In this document: piece after piece, positions 60,876 through 64,000 of the stretch
How positions within the stretch are numbered: position 1 is the stretch's first letter
How the letters are laid out: each line of letters begins with the position of its first letter
Source: Dellaglioa kimchii
GTDB taxonomy: Bacteria; Bacillota; Bacilli; Lactobacillales; Lactobacillaceae
Assembly: GCF_046115505.1 (NCBI RefSeq)
Contig: NZ_CP170736.1
Span: 186,001 to 250,000, forward strand
Length of the DNA stretch: 64,000 nucleotides
Direction of reading: 5' to 3'
The notes under the pieces: model-generated
Database searches by the model: none
The model's input: the letters and a program-made list of their open reading frames with translations, nothing else
What the model was told of the DNA's origin: nothing
Program-made: the position numbers and the translations under genes

Positions 60876-62162
60876 ATGATTGATTTGAAGCTCTTAGAAC
60901 AAAGTATAATTGATTTTTCAAATTTAAAACAAGAACCTGAGTGGTTTCAACAATTAAGAAGAGATGCCTTTGTAAAAAAAACATTACTAGTGCTTCCTTC
61001 ATTTGAAAAAATTAGATATCAAAAATGGCCCATTATACCTGAAAAACTGATTAAAGAATCAGAGGAATTCGTTTCAAAAAAATCGGATGAAAATACATTT
61101 ATTCAAGTTGGATCTCGAACGGTTAGTTTGAATATATCTGAGGAATTAAAGGAAAAGCATGTTATTATTTGCGACTGGTCCACCGCGTTAGTGGAACATG
61201 CAGATTTAATTAAGAAGTATTTTATGACTAAGGCAGTTAAATGGGACAGTGATCTGTTGACCGCAACGCATTTAGCACAATTAACCGGTGGCTTGTTTAT
61301 TTATGTACCTAAAAATGTTGTATTAGACAACCCAATTACAACTTATTTAACGCAGGATGCATGGGACAATCAGGACTATGTACAGCATGTTTTAATTGTC
61401 GCAGCAGAAAATAGCCAGTTTTCATATCTAGAAAATCGTTCAACAGTCGGTGATCAGACCACAACCGCAAATATTATTGTTGAAGTAATTGCTGAAGCTA
61501 ACAGTCATGTTAAATTTGCTGGAGTTGATCAATTAGGAGAAAATACGACGGCATATATTAACCGGCGGGGCTATTTATTAGATAATGCAAAAATAGATTG
61601 GTCAATTGGATTGCTTAATGATGGTAATATAATTGGTGATTTCGATTCAGATTTAATTGGTGCAGGTTCTCACGCGGATGTTAAAGTTGTTGCGATTTCA
61701 ACAGGAAATCAGATTCAAGGGATTGATACACGGGTGACGAATTATGGTAAACATTCAATTGGTCAAATTCTGCAACACGGCGTAATTTTATCGCGTTCTA
61801 CATTAACCTTCAATGGAATTGGTCATATTATTAAAGGTGCAAAGGGTGCGAATGCCCAACAAGAAAGTCGTGTGCTAATGTTATCCACAAAAGCACGTGG
61901 AGACGCTAATCCTATTTTATTAATTGATGAAAATGATGTTCAAGCTGGACATGCAGCTAGTGTTGGACGCGTGAATCAGGAACAATTGTACTATCTGATG
62001 AGTCGGGGATTACACAAAGAAGAAGCAGAAAGACTTGTTATTCGTGGATTCTTAGGACCTGTTTTAACGGCAATTCCGGCAGTTGATGTTCGTGAACGAT
62101 TAATCGAAACAATAGAGGGGAAACTCATTAATGGCCAAAAATTTGAAAAAGTATCGCAATGA
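60876..62162 (+). CDS. sufD: SufD, Fe-S cluster scaffold subunit
   Basis: 428 residues with the beta-helical SufBD core (about 180-400) and the C-terminal signature GRVNQEQLYYLMSRGLHKEEAERLVIRGFL. The ATG at 60876 has GGAGGG upstream; a GTG at 60861 is part of that site. It overlaps sufS by 32 bases. Confidence 0.96.
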   Translation: MIDLKLLEQSIIDFSNLKQEPEWFQQLRRDAFVKKTLLVLPSFEKIRYQKWPIIPEKLIKESEEFVSKKSDENTFIQVGSRTVSLNISEELKEKHVIICDWSTALVEHADLIKKYFMTKAVKWDSDLLTATHLAQLTGGLFIYVPKNVVLDNPITTYLTQDAWDNQDYVQHVLIVAAENSQFSYLENRSTVGDQTTTANIIVEVIAEANSHVKFAGVDQLGENTTAYINRRGYLLDNAKIDWSIGLLNDGNIIGDFDSDLIGAGSHADVKVVAISTGNQIQGIDTRVTNYGKHSIGQILQHGVILSRSTLTFNGIGHIIKGAKGANAQQESRVLMLSTKARGDANPILLIDENDVQAGHAASVGRVNQEQLYYLMSRGLHKEEAERLVIRGFLGPVLTAIPAVDVRERLIETIEGKLINGQKFEKVSQ

Positions 62163-63369
62163 TTTTCCTATTTTAAAGCAAATTGTGAATGATGAACCGT
62201 TAATTTATTTTGACAATGCTGCAACTGTTCAGAAACCGCAGGCGGTTATTAAGGCCATTTCACATTATTATGAAAATGATAATGCCAATGTACATCGTGG
62301 CGTACATACTTTAGCCGAGCGTACAACGCAACAATTTGAAGATGTACGACAAGTCGTTGCTGATTTTATTCATGCAAAATATTCAGCTGAAATCTTATTT
62401 ACAAAAGGGACAACCGAAAGTTTAAACTGGGTTGCTCAGGGTTTTGCACAGAATCGATTGAAACCAGGGGATGAGATTTTGATATCTATTATGGAACACC
62501 ATAGTAACCTTGTTCCTTGGCAACAAGTCGCACAAGCAACTGGTGCTAAATTAGTTTACATCGACATAACAGATGATGGGCAACTAGACATTAATGATGC
62601 GAAATTAAAAATGACAGCTAAAACTAAAATTGTATCGCTAACTCAAATTTCAAATGTTTTAGGGAGTATAAACCCCATCAAAGAATTAACGGACATGGCG
62701 CATGCAGTCGGTGCGGTTGTTATTTGTGATGGTGCGCAATCAATACCTAACATGCCAGTTGATGTTCAGGAGTTAGATGTGGACTTTTTTGCTTTTTCAG
62801 GTCATAAAATGGGTGCTGCAACTGGTATTGGCGTTTTATATGGAAAAAGTGATTATTTGAACGAGATGCAGCCACTAGAATTTGGTGGTGAGATGATTGA
62901 TTTTGTTGAAGAGCAACAATCAACCTTTAAAGATATTCCTTGGAAATTTGAAGCGGGGACACCTAATATTGAAGGGGTCATTTCATTAGGTGCTATTATT
63001 CACTACTTAAATGAAGTTGGAATGGCTAATATACAAACACATGAACAGATGCTCGTCACTGATTTATTACCTAAATTAAAAGCCATTTCAGGCATTACAG
63101 TTTATGGACCAATTGAAAGTAAAAAACGATCAGGGGTTATTTCATTTAATTTGGAGGGACTACATCCGCATGACGTTGCGACAGCTCTTGATATGCAAGG
63201 AATTGCAGTTCGCGCTGGACATCATTGTGCACAGCCATTAATGAAGCGCATGGGTGTATCGTCAACTGTTCGTATTAGTTTATATCTTTACAATACTTTA
63301 GAAGAAAATCAAAAATTCATTGACGCGTTAATCGCTACAAAGGAGTTCTTTAAAAATGGGACTATCTAA
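62131..63369 (+). CDS. sufS: SufS, cysteine desulfurase
   Basis: 412 residues, group II type. The PLP lysine is K226 (FSGHKMGA) and the persulfide-forming cysteine C366 (RAGHHCAQPLM). It releases sulfur from cysteine and hands it to SufU. An AGAGGGGA site lies in the sufD coding sequence. Confidence 0.97.
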   Translation: MAKNLKKYRNDFPILKQIVNDEPLIYFDNAATVQKPQAVIKAISHYYENDNANVHRGVHTLAERTTQQFEDVRQVVADFIHAKYSAEILFTKGTTESLNWVAQGFAQNRLKPGDEILISIMEHHSNLVPWQQVAQATGAKLVYIDITDDGQLDINDAKLKMTAKTKIVSLTQISNVLGSINPIKELTDMAHAVGAVVICDGAQSIPNMPVDVQELDVDFFAFSGHKMGAATGIGVLYGKSDYLNEMQPLEFGGEMIDFVEEQQSTFKDIPWKFEAGTPNIEGVISLGAIIHYLNEVGMANIQTHEQMLVTDLLPKLKAISGITVYGPIESKKRSGVISFNLEGLHPHDVATALDMQGIAVRAGHHCAQPLMKRMGVSSTVRISLYLYNTLEENQKFIDALIATKEFFKNGTI

Positions 63370-63787
63370 ATTAGATAATTTATATCGCCAAGTTATTTTG
63401 GAACATGCCACACATCCGCATCATCATGGCTCATTAGTAAAGGGTCAGAAATTAATTGAACTCAGAAATCCAACCTGTGGGGATGTTTTAAAAGTTGAAC
63501 TTATCATGAGTGACAACAAGGTTCAAGATGTTGCCTTCTCTGGGACTGGTTGTACAATTAGCCAGGCATCTGCAAGTATGATGACTGATGAAATTATTGG
63601 TAAATCAAAAAAAGAGATAGAAGAAATGGTGACAACATTTTCAAAAATGGTGACCGGCGAAACGATTGATGAAAATCTTTTAGGTGATGCTGCTATTTTA
63701 GAAGGTGTCGCTCAGTTTCCAGCGCGGATTAAGTGTGCCACGTTAGCTTGGAAGGCAGTTTATCAAGTGATTAATTTAGAAAATTAG
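63356..63787 (+). CDS. sufU: SufU, zinc-dependent sulfurtransferase of the Suf system
   Basis: 143 residues with the zinc/sulfur ligands C41 and D43 (NPTCGD), C66 (GTGCTIS) and C127 (RIKCATLAW). The IscU-like insertion typical of Gram-positive SufU is present. It accepts sulfur from SufS C366. Its start overlaps sufS by 14 bases. Confidence 0.97.
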   Translation: MGLSKLDNLYRQVILEHATHPHHHGSLVKGQKLIELRNPTCGDVLKVELIMSDNKVQDVAFSGTGCTISQASASMMTDEIIGKSKKEIEEMVTTFSKMVTGETIDENLLGDAAILEGVAQFPARIKCATLAWKAVYQVINLEN

Positions 63788-63801
63788 AGAGGAGGTATGA
63801 T

Positions 63802-64000
63802 ATGAAAGAACTAGATGTTGGTGGTGAGTATGAATATGGCTTTAAAGATGATATTGAGCCTGTTTATTCAACTGGGCGTGGCTTAACAGAAGCGATTGTT
63901 CGAGAAATTTCGGCAGCAAAAAATGAACCAGAGTGGATGTTGGATTATCGACTTCGTGCATTTGCCATATATGAAAAGATGCCAATGCCAAGTTTTGGTC
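63802..64000 (+). CDS. sufB: SufB, Fe-S scaffold protein (5' part only, cut by window edge)
   Basis: The frame from the ATG at 63802 starts MKELDVGGEYEYGFKDD and continues GLTEAIVREISAAKNEPEWML, the typical SufB N-terminus. GAGAGGAGG lies upstream. It completes the Firmicute order sufCDSUB. Only 66 residues are inside the window. Confidence 0.93.
   Translation, partial: MKELDVGGEYEYGFKDDIEPVYSTGRGLTEAIVREISAAKNEPEWMLDYRLRAFAIYEKMPMPSFG

Overview
The window is a chromosomal stretch of a low-GC Gram-positive lactic acid bacterium, most likely Lactobacillaceae (a Weissella/Leuconostoc/Lactobacillus-type genome). The AT-rich codon use, AGGAGG-type ribosome binding sites, a tmRNA tag ending in YALAA, a dltXABCD operon, MurT/GatD, phenolic acid decarboxylase with PadR, a T-box-controlled metNIQ operon, and the order upp-atpBEFHAGDC-DUF1146-murA-mbl-yidD-DUF2969-rodA all support this. 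Genus cannot be fixed from sequence alone. No prophage, insertion sequence or CRISPR array is visible.

Layout. 1-3.7 kb: an edge-truncated NAD(P)-binding protein, ssrA (tmRNA), an orphan bacteriocin-immunity-like gene, a TMEM175-type channel, a UPF0145 protein and a membrane-anchored cyclophilin. 3.9-18.3 kb is a cell-envelope block: a class A penicillin-binding protein preceded by a coupled 35-codon leader ORF and followed by a Ser-rich partner, an OmpR-type two-component system, dltXABCD (dltA carries an in-frame stop), a degenerate ABC-ATPase/FtsX-like pair, and a lipoteichoic acid synthase. 18.5-27.6 kb: VanZ-like protein, rRNA methyltransferase, sugar and amino-acid transporters, pgi, padC/padR and a GH25 lysozyme with five SH3-like repeats. 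27.9-33.8 kb is the accessory part: cspA, small unknown membrane proteins, two long gene-poor stretches with many inverted repeats and a duplicated leader, and two isolated tRNA genes with C34 anticodons (Gln-CTG, Glu-CTC). 34-44.5 kb: phosphatase, serine hydrolase, manA, murT-gatD, tdk, prfA-prmC, a fused sua5-glyA reading frame, and upp. 44.7-56.3 kb: the F1Fo ATP synthase operon, then envelope and shape genes. 56.3-59.9 kb: Met T-box with metNIQ, and a class I glutamine amidotransferase. 60-64 kb: sufCDSU and the start of sufB.

How it fits together. Much of the window serves the wall and membrane: peptidoglycan polymerisation (PBP, RodA, Mbl, MurA), lipid II amidation (MurT/GatD), lipoteichoic acid synthesis (LtaS) and its D-alanylation (Dlt). 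The nonsense codon in dltA would, if real, remove the AMP-forming domain's catalytic lysine and abolish D-alanylation although the rest of dlt is intact. Other points for a second look are the Sua5-GlyA fusion, the pseudo-ATPase/permease pair between dlt and ltaS, the structured non-coding DNA at 28.6-30.8 kb, and the unusual tRNA pair.
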